Source: Synergistaceae bacterium | Lineage (GTDB): Bacteria; Synergistota; Synergistia; Synergistales; Aminobacteriaceae | DNA: 16,053 nucleotides | Direction: 5' to 3' | Assembly: GCA_031270755.1 (NCBI GenBank) | Contig: JAISWV010000272.1 | Coordinates: forward strand, 1-16,053 | Shown: in pieces, positions 6,642 to 14,247 of the stretch | Layout of the letters: every line of letters begins with the position of its first letter | Position numbering within the stretch: position 1 is the stretch's first letter | Notes under the pieces: model-generated | Database searches by the model: none | The model's input: only the letters and a program-made list of their open reading frames with translations | Told to the model about the DNA's origin: nothing | Program-made: the position numbers and the translations under genes

Positions 6642-7367
6642 TCATAGCAGCGACAGCGCGTCCTCGTCGCCCACGAGGGTCACGTTGTTGTGAAGCTGCA
6701 GCACCGAGGCGGGTACCAGGGGAGTCACCGCGCCGGTGAAGGCTTCTTTTACAATCTGAGCTTTCTCTTTTCCGGAGGCAATGAGAAGAATGCGCGCGGC
6801 CTGCATGATGGAACGAATCCCCATGGTGTAGGCGTGGCGCGGGACGTCGTTTTCGTCTTCAAAAAAATGCTTGTTCGCGGCGATCGTGCTTTCCGTTAGG
6901 GCAACGCGGTGGGTGGAGGTTTCGAAAGCGGTGCCCGGCTCGTTGAAACCGATGTGACCGTTGCGCCCTATGCCGAGAAGCTGCATGTCTATACCGGAAA
7001 GCCGCTCCAGCAGGGCTTCGTAGCGGGCGCATTCCTTTTCCGCGTCCGCCTCCATGCCGTTTGGAATGTGGATGTTTTCCCGTCTGACGTTGACGTGATC
7101 GAACAGGTTCCCGTTCATGAAACAGCGGTAGCTTTGGGGGGCGTCCGGCGCAAGGCCGCAGTATTCGTCAAGATTGACGGTGATTGCAGAGGAAAAATCC
7201 AAATCGCCCTTTTTGTACCATTCCACGAGCTGCCGGTAGACTCCTACGGGGGAGGACCCCGTCGACAGCCCCAAAACGCTGTTAGGCTTTAAAATGACCT
7301 GCGCGCTGAGCACGTTCGCGGCCTTGCGGCTCATATCGCTATAGTCTTTCGCTCTTATGATCCTCAT
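6642..7367 (-). CDS. nagB: Glucosamine-6-phosphate deaminase
   Basis: A 241-residue cytoplasmic enzyme that converts glucosamine-6-phosphate to fructose-6-phosphate and ammonia. It shows LGLSTGSSP at 32-40 (phosphate loop), NLDEYCGL with Asp67 (general base), and GIGRNGHIGFNEPG at 132-145 with Asn136, His138 and Glu143. Asn at the place of E. coli Asp141 is also found in the short Bacillus-type enzymes. The length is that of the short form, without the allosteric C-terminal part of the E. coli enzyme, so GlcNAc-6-P activation is unlikely (inference). The ATG at 7367 overlaps the nagA stop by 4 bp (ATGA) and has AGAGGA upstream, which implies translational coupling. Confidence 0.96.
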   Translation of the reverse strand: MRIIRAKDYSDMSRKAANVLSAQVILKPNSVLGLSTGSSPVGVYRQLVEWYKKGDLDFSSAITVNLDEYCGLAPDAPQSYRCFMNGNLFDHVNVRRENIHIPNGMEADAEKECARYEALLERLSGIDMQLLGIGRNGHIGFNEPGTAFETSTHRVALTESTIAANKHFFEDENDVPRHAYTMGIRSIMQAARILLIASGKEKAQIVKEAFTGAVTPLVPASVLQLHNNVTLVGDEDALSLL

Positions 7368-8527
7368 AGCGGTCCTCTGCTTCGCTCGTAAACCAGCGCT
7401 CCCCCGACAAACGTCATCCGTATCTCCAGTTCGTCGTCGAAACAGGCGATATCGGCGTCACAGCCGGGAGCGAGAGAGCCCTTGCGCGTTTCGAGCCCGT
7501 GGAGCCTGGCGGGGTTGGCCGAGGCCAGTTTTACGACGTCGGTCAAAGGCCGTCCCGTGGCGCGCCAGACGTTCAAAACGCCCCTGTCCATACAGAGGGC
7601 GCTTCCGGCGAGAGTACCGTCCGCCAGGCGCGGCACGCCGTCTGTTACCCGCGCCTTGCGGTCGGCGAAATCGTATTCCCCGTCCGGCAGGCCCGCCGCG
7701 CGCATGGAGTCCGTGACGATCATCAGCCTGTCGGTTCCGACCGCTTTGCAGAGCGGCTCGAAAAGTTCGGGACGTACGTGAACGCCGTCGGCGATGAGTT
7801 CGCACATGGCGGAAGAGCAGAGCGCCACGCCGATCATCCCCGGCGCGCGGTGGTGCAGAGGATTTTGCGCGTTGAAAAGGTGCGTTATCGACTTCGCGCC
7901 CGCCGCCACGGCCGCCATGCCCTCCTCGAAACTCGCGTCCGTGTGCCCCAGGGATGGGACAATCGCCAGATCAAGGAGGCTCTTCAAAAAGACGTGGCAG
8001 GGATCGAGCTTTGGGGAAAACGTCACCGTGCGAATGACGTCGGACCACTTCGAGACCCAATCCGCGTCGGGTTTCGTCTCGATGTGCTCCCGCGGATGAG
8101 CGCCCTTGCGGCCGGCGTCGATCCACGGCCCCTCCAAATGGAGTCCCAGCACCGCCGCGCCGGGCATTTTTCGCCCCATAGCGCGCCTGACGTTTGCGGC
8201 CGCGGCGTTCAAACGCTCCCTCGACGTTGTGACGGAGGTCGGGAAAAACGCCGTGACGCCGTGCTCCGCCAAGCATTTGCTGAACGCTTCCATGGACTCG
8301 TCCGTGGCGTCCATGGTGTCCGCCCCCCCCGCCCCATTGACGTGGACGTCGATAAAGCCCGGAGATATATAAGCGCCGTCTACGCCGATCCGTTCCGCGT
8401 CGATACCGGCGGTCCGGTCTTCCGGTGTTTCCGGCAGGCAGGACAGAATTTTGTCCGTGAAGAGGAGGGCGTGATGTTCGAGAATCCGGTCGCTCAAAAT
8501 GATTTTGCCGCCCGTCAAGAGCTTCAT
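7364..8527 (-). CDS. nagA: N-acetylglucosamine-6-phosphate deacetylase
   Basis: A 387-residue amidohydrolase that removes acetate from GlcNAc-6-P, feeding NagB. Metal and substrate motifs are present in order: DVHVNGAGG with His62, HLEGPW with the metal ligand Glu132, LGHTDA with His195, THLFNAQNPLHHR with His216, and VTDSM with the catalytic Asp273. The first motif is HxN, between the HxH of Bacillus and the QxN of E. coli. Length is typical. The ATG at 8527 follows GGGAGGTG. It is the first gene of a two-gene operon with nagB and has a good promoter upstream. No PTS or other sugar transporter gene lies next to it, so uptake must be encoded elsewhere. Confidence 0.96.
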   Translation of the reverse strand: MKLLTGGKIILSDRILEHHALLFTDKILSCLPETPEDRTAGIDAERIGVDGAYISPGFIDVHVNGAGGADTMDATDESMEAFSKCLAEHGVTAFFPTSVTTSRERLNAAAANVRRAMGRKMPGAAVLGLHLEGPWIDAGRKGAHPREHIETKPDADWVSKWSDVIRTVTFSPKLDPCHVFLKSLLDLAIVPSLGHTDASFEEGMAAVAAGAKSITHLFNAQNPLHHRAPGMIGVALCSSAMCELIADGVHVRPELFEPLCKAVGTDRLMIVTDSMRAAGLPDGEYDFADRKARVTDGVPRLADGTLAGSALCMDRGVLNVWRATGRPLTDVVKLASANPARLHGLETRKGSLAPGCDADIACFDDELEIRMTFVGGALVYERSRGPL

Positions 8528-8542
8528 CCACGCACCTCCCGA

Positions 8543-8564
8543 AATTGAAGATATTTAAATCTTT
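8543..8564 (-). promoter_or_regulatory. Palindrome at the nagAB leader, possible operator
   Basis: AAGAT and ATCTT flank a short AT core, giving a near-perfect inverted repeat GAAGATATTTAAATCTTTC just downstream of the nagAB -10 box. This is where a repressor would be expected to sit. It does not obviously match the NagR/YvoA consensus, so the regulator is unknown. Confidence 0.35.
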
Positions 8565-8593
8565 CATATATTATATTACGAAACCCATGTCAA
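8565..8593 (-). promoter_or_regulatory. Promoter of nagAB
   Basis: On the minus strand a perfect -35 box TTGACA (8588-8593) is followed after 17 bp by TATATG (8565-8570). The -10 box lies about 38 bp upstream of the nagA start, leaving a short leader. This is the best sigma-70-type promoter match in the window. Confidence 0.65.
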
Positions 8594-8791
8594 GAACAAA
8601 TTGTGAGCGCAAAATGGCTATAATATCTCAGGTGGGCCTCAGTTTTCTCTTTCAGTACACCTGGACCCAAACGAAAATTTATCAAATTTATCAGACCGCC
8701 GGAACAGCGGCGCGCACGACCGTTTCGAGCTCCGAAAACACCACGGGGAAATCTTATGACGCGGCGAGAACGTTCGCTTCAGCTCTGGTGA

Positions 8792-9307
8792 GAGGCCCGT
8801 CAAATCCTGCGGGGCGATTTTTCGATGGGCAGGACAGCCGATGTGATCCTGTCGATTGGGACGCCCGTGGCGTTTTGCTCGCTTCAATTTCCGTTGGTTT
8901 GGCATCTCGGCGATCTCGCCGCCGTCACCACCTACGCTCTCGGCGTCTTTTACGTGGGGTTGGGGTATTTCTTTCACTATCGGTTCGGCCGGCTCGACGC
9001 CAGGCCCTCCCAGGTCCCGGAGTGGTATCGCCGGCTCGTGAAAATCTGCTTGATCATGGGCGCCTTTTTCGGCAACCTCGCCATGCCCTTGAGCCTGCCA
9101 GTGGAGGGAGTGGCGCTCGCCTGGGGAGCGGAAGGGCTCTTTGCTCTTGTTTGGGGCGGGTTGAAAGGAAACAGGATCGTTTTTCGAGTGGGGGCCGTGG
9201 TGACTGCGGCGTCCTTCGCAGCGTTGCAATATATTTTGCGGTGGAACGAGCTTTACCTCCTCTGCCTTCCGGACGGTGTCGCCGTCGTCTTTGCGGGGAT
9301 AAGTTGA
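8792..9307 (+). pseudogene. Fragment of a DUF2339-type polytopic membrane protein
   Basis: The only plausible coding signal on the plus strand. The first ATG of the frame is at 8825, giving 160 residues, and a stop lies at 8789-8791. The piece reads VILSIGTPVAFCSLQF, later GNLAMPLSLPVEGVALAWGAEGLFALVWGGLK. This resembles the repeated membrane core of DUF2339 proteins (TLVFGTP...LAIPLAL...ALEGAALVWLGL type). Those proteins normally exceed 700 residues, so this covers a small middle part only. No ribosome binding site is seen before 8825 and neither flank (8594-8788 or 9308-9427) continues the protein in any frame I could recognise. I read it as a decaying remnant of a gene once present here. 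A small expressed four- to five-segment membrane protein is less likely. Confidence 0.6.
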
Positions 9308-9427
9308 AAGATATGTCCGCGCGTCCCTGAGCGTGATTTCAACGCTCGGTTGAGATCGAATTGGCATTGGCCAAAATGCCGCGATGCCGGGAAGCATTGG
9401 ACGAGATGCCCTGCGGTTTGGCCGGAT

Positions 9428-9718
9428 TCAACCCATTCTGTATTCGACTCCCATAGCGCCAGCGGGGTGATTCCACCCTGAAACAACTTTTCCCAGGCTG
9501 ATTGCCCGGCACGCGCCGCATTCGAGACAGCCGATGTAATCGAACGTCAAGTTTCCGCCCCCGTCCTCTTCCATCTTATAAAGTCCAGCCGGGCAAATTT
9601 TAATCAGCTTTCGTTTCTCAGCGTCATCCGAATATTGTTTGTCGATTATGATATGAGCGTTTTCCTCGTCGACGATGATTTTATCCACGCCGAGTTTTTC
9701 ATCGATTGACATAGTCAC
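9428..9718 (-). CDS. fixX: Ferredoxin-like protein FixX
   Basis: A 96-residue iron-sulfur protein that partners FixC and passes electrons toward quinone. It has exactly four cysteines, at 42 (ICPAGLY) and 64, 67, 70 (GCLECGACR), suited to one [4Fe-4S] cluster. KLGVDK near the N-terminus and GVEYRMG at the C-terminus match FixX of E. coli, which is 95 residues. The start is either GTG at 9718, overlapping the fixC stop by 4 bp (GTGA), or ATG at 9712; coupling to fixC holds in both cases. It is the last gene of the fix operon. No convincing terminator follows; a small inverted repeat GGCATT/AATGCC at 9363-9380 has no T run. Confidence 0.95.
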   Translation of the reverse strand: MTMSIDEKLGVDKIIVDEENAHIIIDKQYSDDAEKRKLIKICPAGLYKMEEDGGGNLTFDYIGCLECGACRAISLGKVVSGWNHPAGAMGVEYRMG

Positions 9719-11001
9719 AGCTTTTTCACCGCCTTAAAATCGTTTTCGATCTGATTCTTTCCGAGCGCCTCAATATTCTTCAGGATATCGTCAAATATCG
9801 TCTGCGCTCGCCCGCCTTTCACGACGAAGAGTCTGGCAAGCATATCGACGATCATCAGTGGGTACGCGTTATAGAGCAGCGGATTTTCCATAAATTCCAA
9901 ATATTTGTCACGCGCTTCGATATTCTGTATAGCGGAACTTACGTCCAGAAGATCCTTGTATTTGCGAAGAGACGACGCGGTGAAATCCTCCCTGCTCTTG
10001 GCCTCGAGGATCGCTTGCGCCGCACATTGTGCGGATATCACCGCGAGGTCCATACCCCTCACCTTATGACCGAGATTTAACGTGAGCCCGGCAGCGTCTC
10101 CGATTACCAGGACACCATTCCCATACAGTTGTGGAATCATTTTTGCTCCTGCTTCCGGCTCCAGGTGGGCAGAGTATTCGATCAGATTGCCGCCCTTTAC
10201 CAAAGGTGCCACGACAGGATGGCTTTGGAAATCGTTCATTAGCTGCATAAGCGGCTTGCTGCCTTCCGAAAGCTTTTGCAGATTGCATGTCAGCCCGATG
10301 GAAATGGAATCTTTGTTTGTGTAAAGGAACCCGCCGCCCTGTATCCCGTCCGTATTCGCGCCAAAAAAAGACCAAGCGCATCCCTCGTCTCCGCTCAATC
10401 CGAACCTCTCGTCGATTTCCCCTCTGGTCAGTTGGATGACTTCTTTCACTCCGACCGCGACGTGCTCGGGCCGAAGAGGTTTTTTCATCCCCAATTTTTC
10501 AGCGAGCAGTGAGTTCACTCCGTCCGCGAGTACGACGACGTCGGCATCCATCTCCTCACCGTTGCTGATGATGCCGCATACCTTGTCGTCCCGAACGATC
10601 AAGTCGTCGACGCGATAACCCGCTACGATCATCGCGCCCTCGCTTTCGGCCTTTTCTCCAAGCCAGCGATCAAAAGAACTGCGCAAGACCACGTATGAAT
10701 CGTTGCCGCTTTCCGCGAATTTCGGTGAACGTACATCGAGGGTTACGGATTGGTCCATTGTCAGCAGACTGATTCTTTCTTTGAACACTTTACGTTCTAC
10801 CGGCGCCTCATTTGCAAAGCCGGGCATAACTTCTTCGAGGCTGTATGCATAAAGTCGCCCTCCGGTCATGTTTTTGGACCCACAAAAATTGCCGCGCTCC
10901 ACCAGAACGACCGACAATCCCTCTTTAGCTAGCAAATAGCTAGCTACTGTGCCAGCGATTCCACCGCCGACCACTATGACGTCGAATTTGTCGTCAGACA
11001 T
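9715..11001 (-). CDS. fixC: Electron transfer flavoprotein:quinone oxidoreductase-like FixC
   Basis: A 428-residue FAD protein, the same length as E. coli FixC. The dinucleotide fold DVIVVGGGIAG with GxGxxG at 12-17 starts the protein, followed by GSKNMTGGRLY at 41-51 and, near the C-terminal third, the second FAD motif GDAAGLTLNLGHKVRGMDLA. FixC is known as the membrane-associated partner that takes the high-potential electron from FixAB and, with FixX, reduces quinone. No transmembrane segment is evident, so attachment is probably peripheral. The ATG at 11001 has AAGGAGG upstream with a rather long spacing of about 12 bases. It lies 18 bp after fixB. Confidence 0.96.
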   Translation of the reverse strand: MSDDKFDVIVVGGGIAGTVASYLLAKEGLSVVLVERGNFCGSKNMTGGRLYAYSLEEVMPGFANEAPVERKVFKERISLLTMDQSVTLDVRSPKFAESGNDSYVVLRSSFDRWLGEKAESEGAMIVAGYRVDDLIVRDDKVCGIISNGEEMDADVVVLADGVNSLLAEKLGMKKPLRPEHVAVGVKEVIQLTRGEIDERFGLSGDEGCAWSFFGANTDGIQGGGFLYTNKDSISIGLTCNLQKLSEGSKPLMQLMNDFQSHPVVAPLVKGGNLIEYSAHLEPEAGAKMIPQLYGNGVLVIGDAAGLTLNLGHKVRGMDLAVISAQCAAQAILEAKSREDFTASSLRKYKDLLDVSSAIQNIEARDKYLEFMENPLLYNAYPLMIVDMLARLFVVKGGRAQTIFDDILKNIEALGKNQIENDFKAVKKL

Positions 11002-11019
11002 CTGCCTTCCCAGCCTCCT

Positions 11020-12036
11020 TCAAGATTTTCCGTTCCTGCGCGCCTTCAGCTCTTCCACCAACGCGCTGGCCACCTCGAACATATCGCCCACGACCGCGTA
11101 ATGGGCACACCCGAAGATCTTGGCGTTCGGGTTGTTGTTGACCGCGACGATTACCTCCGACGATGTGATGCCAGCCGTGTGTTGGATCGCGCCGGAAATG
11201 CCGAAGCCGATATACAACTTGGGGCCGATGATCTTTCCAGACTGTCCTACTTGACGTTTGACGGTATAAAAACCTTTATCCACAAGGGGTCTGGTGACTC
11301 CGATCATGCCGCCTAGCAAATCCGCCAATTCCTGGAACGGGCTGATCTGGTCCATTGATTTCAGCCCAGCCCCGACGCAAATGACCACATCGGCCTCCTC
11401 AATCTTGCTTCCGTCATCTCCTTCGTCTTTTATAAACTCGAGCACTCGCGTCCTTATCTCTTCCGATGGAACCGATATGTCTTCTCTTGTCAGTATCAAA
11501 TCGGATTTTTTACCCGGGAACGCTCTTTTGAATGTCGCCGGGCGTACTGTCCCGATCTGAGGTCTCGTCTTGTTGCAGACAATGGTCGCCATCAGGTTCC
11601 CGCCAAAGGACGGTTTCGTCCAGTCAATGTCCTCTGTCTCCGGATTGAAGATGATCTCGGTCGCGTCCGCAGTCGAGCCGGTGCGTAACCTCGCCGCTAG
11701 GCGCGGCGCTAAATCACGGCCGTTGCTCGTTGCGCCGATCAGCACAGCCGAAGGCTTATATTTCTCACATAGTTTCGTCATGGCGATAACGTATGGATCG
11801 GTCGTGTAGTTCGCGTACTCGTCGCCTTTTACATAGATGATCTCGTCGACCCCCGTCTCCTCCACAGAAGAGCACGCCGTGTCGGTTTGCGCGCCGATAA
11901 CGACGGCGACTAACCGCTCGCCGCACGAATCGGCCAGTTTACGCCCTTCGGAGCAGAGTTCCAGAGACACGCTTTCGATCTCGCCGCCTTTTTGCTCCAC
12001 ATACACCCAGATGTTCTTATAATCAGTCTTTACCAT
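11020..12036 (-). CDS. fixB: Electron transfer flavoprotein alpha subunit FixB
   Basis: A 338-residue EtfA-family subunit. The N-terminal domain carries ATSNGRDLAPRLAARL at 102-117 and the partner-binding LGGMIGVTRPLVDKG region follows. The C-terminal FAD domain has RQVGQSGKIIGPKLYIGFGISGAIQH (261-286) and VNNNPNAKIFGCAHYAVVGD (299-318). With FixA it forms the heterodimer that in FixABCX systems bifurcates electrons from NADH. I chose the ATG at 12036. The frame is open to a GTG at 12066, but the segment between holds GGAAAGGAA, which is a better ribosome site than start. It is about 25 residues longer than E. coli FixB, mainly in the N-terminal half. It lies 70 bp after fixA. Confidence 0.95.
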   Translation of the reverse strand: MVKTDYKNIWVYVEQKGGEIESVSLELCSEGRKLADSCGERLVAVVIGAQTDTACSSVEETGVDEIIYVKGDEYANYTTDPYVIAMTKLCEKYKPSAVLIGATSNGRDLAPRLAARLRTGSTADATEIIFNPETEDIDWTKPSFGGNLMATIVCNKTRPQIGTVRPATFKRAFPGKKSDLILTREDISVPSEEIRTRVLEFIKDEGDDGSKIEEADVVICVGAGLKSMDQISPFQELADLLGGMIGVTRPLVDKGFYTVKRQVGQSGKIIGPKLYIGFGISGAIQHTAGITSSEVIVAVNNNPNAKIFGCAHYAVVGDMFEVASALVEELKARRNGKS

Positions 12037-12106
12037 GAATAATGACCATTCCTTTCCGCAAGGCACAAAACTGAATGAAACTTAAACTTAGTTTCATACT
12101 TCCTAC

Positions 12107-12901
12107 CTATATGGCCTCGGCTTTAGTCAATAATTTAATCAGTTTCGCAGCGCTTTCCACAGCGGTCGGCTCCTCGATCACCGTACCGGGTTCGCCGTCC
12201 GGCGGCACGAAGGACTTCGCGACGCTCGTAGGAGAACCGACAAGACCGATCCGACCGGTATCAAGACCATTGAGTGTCTTCGAATCCACGGTCTCGACAT
12301 GGGCCTTCTTTGCCATGAGTTTTCCCTTCATCGTCGCCTTGCGCGGCTCGTAATGCGTCTTCGTGACTGTGCAGACGATTGGCGTCCGCGTCATTACCTT
12401 TTCGATTCCGCCCTCCATCTCCCTGTCTATTACAAACCCTTCTTCTGTTCGAGTCATCTTCGACACGTATGTGACCTGATTCCAGCCTAGAAATTCCGCG
12501 ATCTGCGGTCCAACCTGCCCTGTTTCTCCGTCAAGGGAATGCTTGCCGCACAAGATGAGATCGAAAGGCCCGAATTGGCGCGCCGCAAGCGATAGAACGT
12601 AGCTTGTCGCCAAAGTGTCCGAATCCTTGAAGACTCGGTCACTGATGAGGACAGCGCTGTCCGCTCCCATTGCGAGACAGTCCCGCAGCGCCTCCTCCGC
12701 CTGCGGGGGGCCCATGCACACGGCGGCGACGTTGCCGCCGTATTCCCCCCTGAGCTGTAACGCCGCCTCGAGCGCGTTGAGATCGAAGGGATTTATGATG
12801 CTGGGCACGCCTTCCCTTATAAGACTCCCGGTCACGGGATCCACTTTGATCATCTCTGTATCCGGGACCTGTTTCACGCATACCATGATTTTCATATTCA
12901 T
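12107..12901 (-). CDS. fixA: Electron transfer flavoprotein beta subunit FixA
   Basis: A 264-residue EtfB-family subunit. Diagnostic stretches are MVCVKQVPDTEMIKVD at the N-terminus, NPFDLNALEAALQLR at 37-51, MGPPQAEEALRDCLAMGAD at 63-81 and HSLDGETGQVGPQIAE at 121-136. In FixABCX this subunit binds NADH and the bifurcating flavin. GAGGTG sits upstream of two in-frame ATGs, at 12901 and 12895. The second gives the usual family start MKIMVCVKQV, while the spacing slightly favours the first. It follows the MFS transporter gene after 64 bp and is followed by fixB. Confidence 0.96.
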   Translation of the reverse strand: MNMKIMVCVKQVPDTEMIKVDPVTGSLIREGVPSIINPFDLNALEAALQLRGEYGGNVAAVCMGPPQAEEALRDCLAMGADSAVLISDRVFKDSDTLATSYVLSLAARQFGPFDLILCGKHSLDGETGQVGPQIAEFLGWNQVTYVSKMTRTEEGFVIDREMEGGIEKVMTRTPIVCTVTKTHYEPRKATMKGKLMAKKAHVETVDSKTLNGLDTGRIGLVGSPTSVAKSFVPPDGEPGTVIEEPTAVESAAKLIKLLTKAEAI

Positions 12902-12922
12902 TTACACCTCGTTATTTTGATC

Positions 12923-12955
12923 AAACGAAAGTAATCGTTTTTGAGATGTGTTCTC
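12923..12955 (-). other. Two small hairpins between transporter gene and fixA
   Basis: The 64-bp gap holds a perfect 6-bp inverted repeat AAACGA/TCGTTT (12923-12940) and a 4-bp one GAGA/TCTC (12943-12955). They could tune or process the transcript between the transporter and fix genes. They are short and AT-rich, so chance is possible. Confidence 0.25.
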
Positions 12956-12965
12956 AGCCTTACCA

Positions 12966-14225
12966 TCAGGCGGTTTCTTTCTTCTCGTACAGATTCTTTC
13001 CAGTGGCGCTTGCCATCAGGAACATAACAAACGAGACTGCCACGAAGGCAATGGAGACAATCAAACAATTCGCATAAGAATTGGTTTTGTCGTAAACAAT
13101 GCCGTAAACAGGCATGACCACAGCCTGACAGAGCGTTGTCGGCGACTGGACAAACGAATAAATCGCACCGTATCCCTTTTGCCCGAAGAAGTGCCGAACG
13201 ATCATCGGAACCTCTACGGTAAACATCGCGAAAACTGAGCAACCGAACAAAATCGAACCGGCGTACAAGAGTGGAATTTTAGCGCCGCCGAACAATATCG
13301 TGACAAGCCCGACACAGCCCATAATCGTCCCGATCGTGGTCGTTTTGAAGACACCCAGCCTATCATTCATATTTCCGAGCGCGATCTTACCGAAAATGGC
13401 GCCGATCGCCACCACGGAAAGCGTGAATCCCCCGGTCACTGCGGGAAGACCGATCGAGACTACATAGCTGGGCAAAAACGACGATACTGAAACACCCATG
13501 ATAAGCAACCCAGAAAACAGCACTGTGAAATAGAAGGCCGATTTTTTGAGCGCCTCCCCGGACGTAAGCCCAGTCAATTCCACCGGCGTACTGGCTTTCG
13601 CGGTCACAAACTCATCGTCTTCGCCATATTTCTTCAGATTTTTTTCGGATGGCTTGAAATACACGGCGAATAAAATAAACGGCAGGGTTATCACTGCGGC
13701 ACAACTCCCTATTAAGAGATATGCGCTTCTCCACCCGTAATTCTGAATTACCCAGGCGCCTAGCGGGTTGAAGATGGCGCCTCCGACCCCGGACATGGCG
13801 AGAGCTATGCCCATAGCCATGCCGACTTTTTTCTTGAACCAGTTGTTGATGAGCATCGGGACGGGTAGGTACAGGCAGACGGAGCTGGAGAGCCCCATCA
13901 TCACGGCGCCGATATACCATTGATAGACATTTGTAAACTGCGACATAGCCGCGAACGACGCGCACAGGACCGCGACGCTGCAAAACAGATACCATTTCGC
14001 GTTTTTTCTCGACATTAGTTTTCCGGCGAAGGGCAGCGTAAAGATCATTACAATCCATATAAAACTGACATGGAGCGTAAACGCGCTCCTCGCGATGCCC
14101 AACTCCTCGCACACGGGATTGTAGAATATCCCGAGGCATTGGTATATTGCGCCGGCAAGACCAAATGATAAGACACCTGCGCTAATGAGAATCCACCATG
14201 CATAGTGCATCTTCTTTTTTTCCAC
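12966..14225 (-). CDS. MFS transporter, oxalate/formate antiporter-like (monocarboxylate type)
   Basis: A 419-residue integral membrane protein with about 12 hydrophobic segments in two halves joined by a charged central loop (KPSEKNLKKYGEDDEF). The start HYAWWILISAGVLSFG, the GIFYNPVCEELGI loop after segment 1, LPVPMLINNWFKKKVGMAMGIALAMSGVGGAIFNPL and a late NMNDRLG loop are typical of the OFA/monocarboxylate group of the major facilitator superfamily. It probably imports or exchanges a small carboxylate. I chose the GTG at 14225 because GAGGAG lies 10 bases upstream. The ATG at 14243 has no ribosome site and itself overlaps that GAGGAG. The gene is tightly linked to the CoA ligase gene on one side and fixA on the other, so its solute is probably the ligase's acid substrate (inference). 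Confidence 0.92.
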   Translation of the reverse strand: MEKKKMHYAWWILISAGVLSFGLAGAIYQCLGIFYNPVCEELGIARSAFTLHVSFIWIVMIFTLPFAGKLMSRKNAKWYLFCSVAVLCASFAAMSQFTNVYQWYIGAVMMGLSSSVCLYLPVPMLINNWFKKKVGMAMGIALAMSGVGGAIFNPLGAWVIQNYGWRSAYLLIGSCAAVITLPFILFAVYFKPSEKNLKKYGEDDEFVTAKASTPVELTGLTSGEALKKSAFYFTVLFSGLLIMGVSVSSFLPSYVVSIGLPAVTGGFTLSVVAIGAIFGKIALGNMNDRLGVFKTTTIGTIMGCVGLVTILFGGAKIPLLYAGSILFGCSVFAMFTVEVPMIVRHFFGQKGYGAIYSFVQSPTTLCQAVVMPVYGIVYDKTNSYANCLIVSIAFVAVSFVMFLMASATGKNLYEKKETA

Positions 14226-14247
14226 TGGTAACACGCTCCTCATTCAA

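Noticed and set aside
7499..8548. 349-codon open frame on the plus strand
   Set aside because: It is antisense to nagA, whose catalytic motifs are intact. The translated product is very rich in Arg and looks non-biological.
8597..8611. AATTGTGAGCGC, resembling half of the lac operator
   Set aside because: Only one half-site is present and no lac-type genes or regulator are nearby; the likeness is probably chance.
8545..9330. 261-codon plus-strand frame overlapping the DUF2339 fragment
   Set aside because: In the shared region the other frame gives the hydrophobic, family-like protein, while this frame is Arg/Ser-rich without pattern.
9339..9380. Small inverted repeats after fixX and the DUF2339 remnant (TCAAC/GTTGA and GGCATT/AATGCC)
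   Set aside because: Stems are 5-6 bp and neither is followed by a T run, so they do not qualify as terminators.
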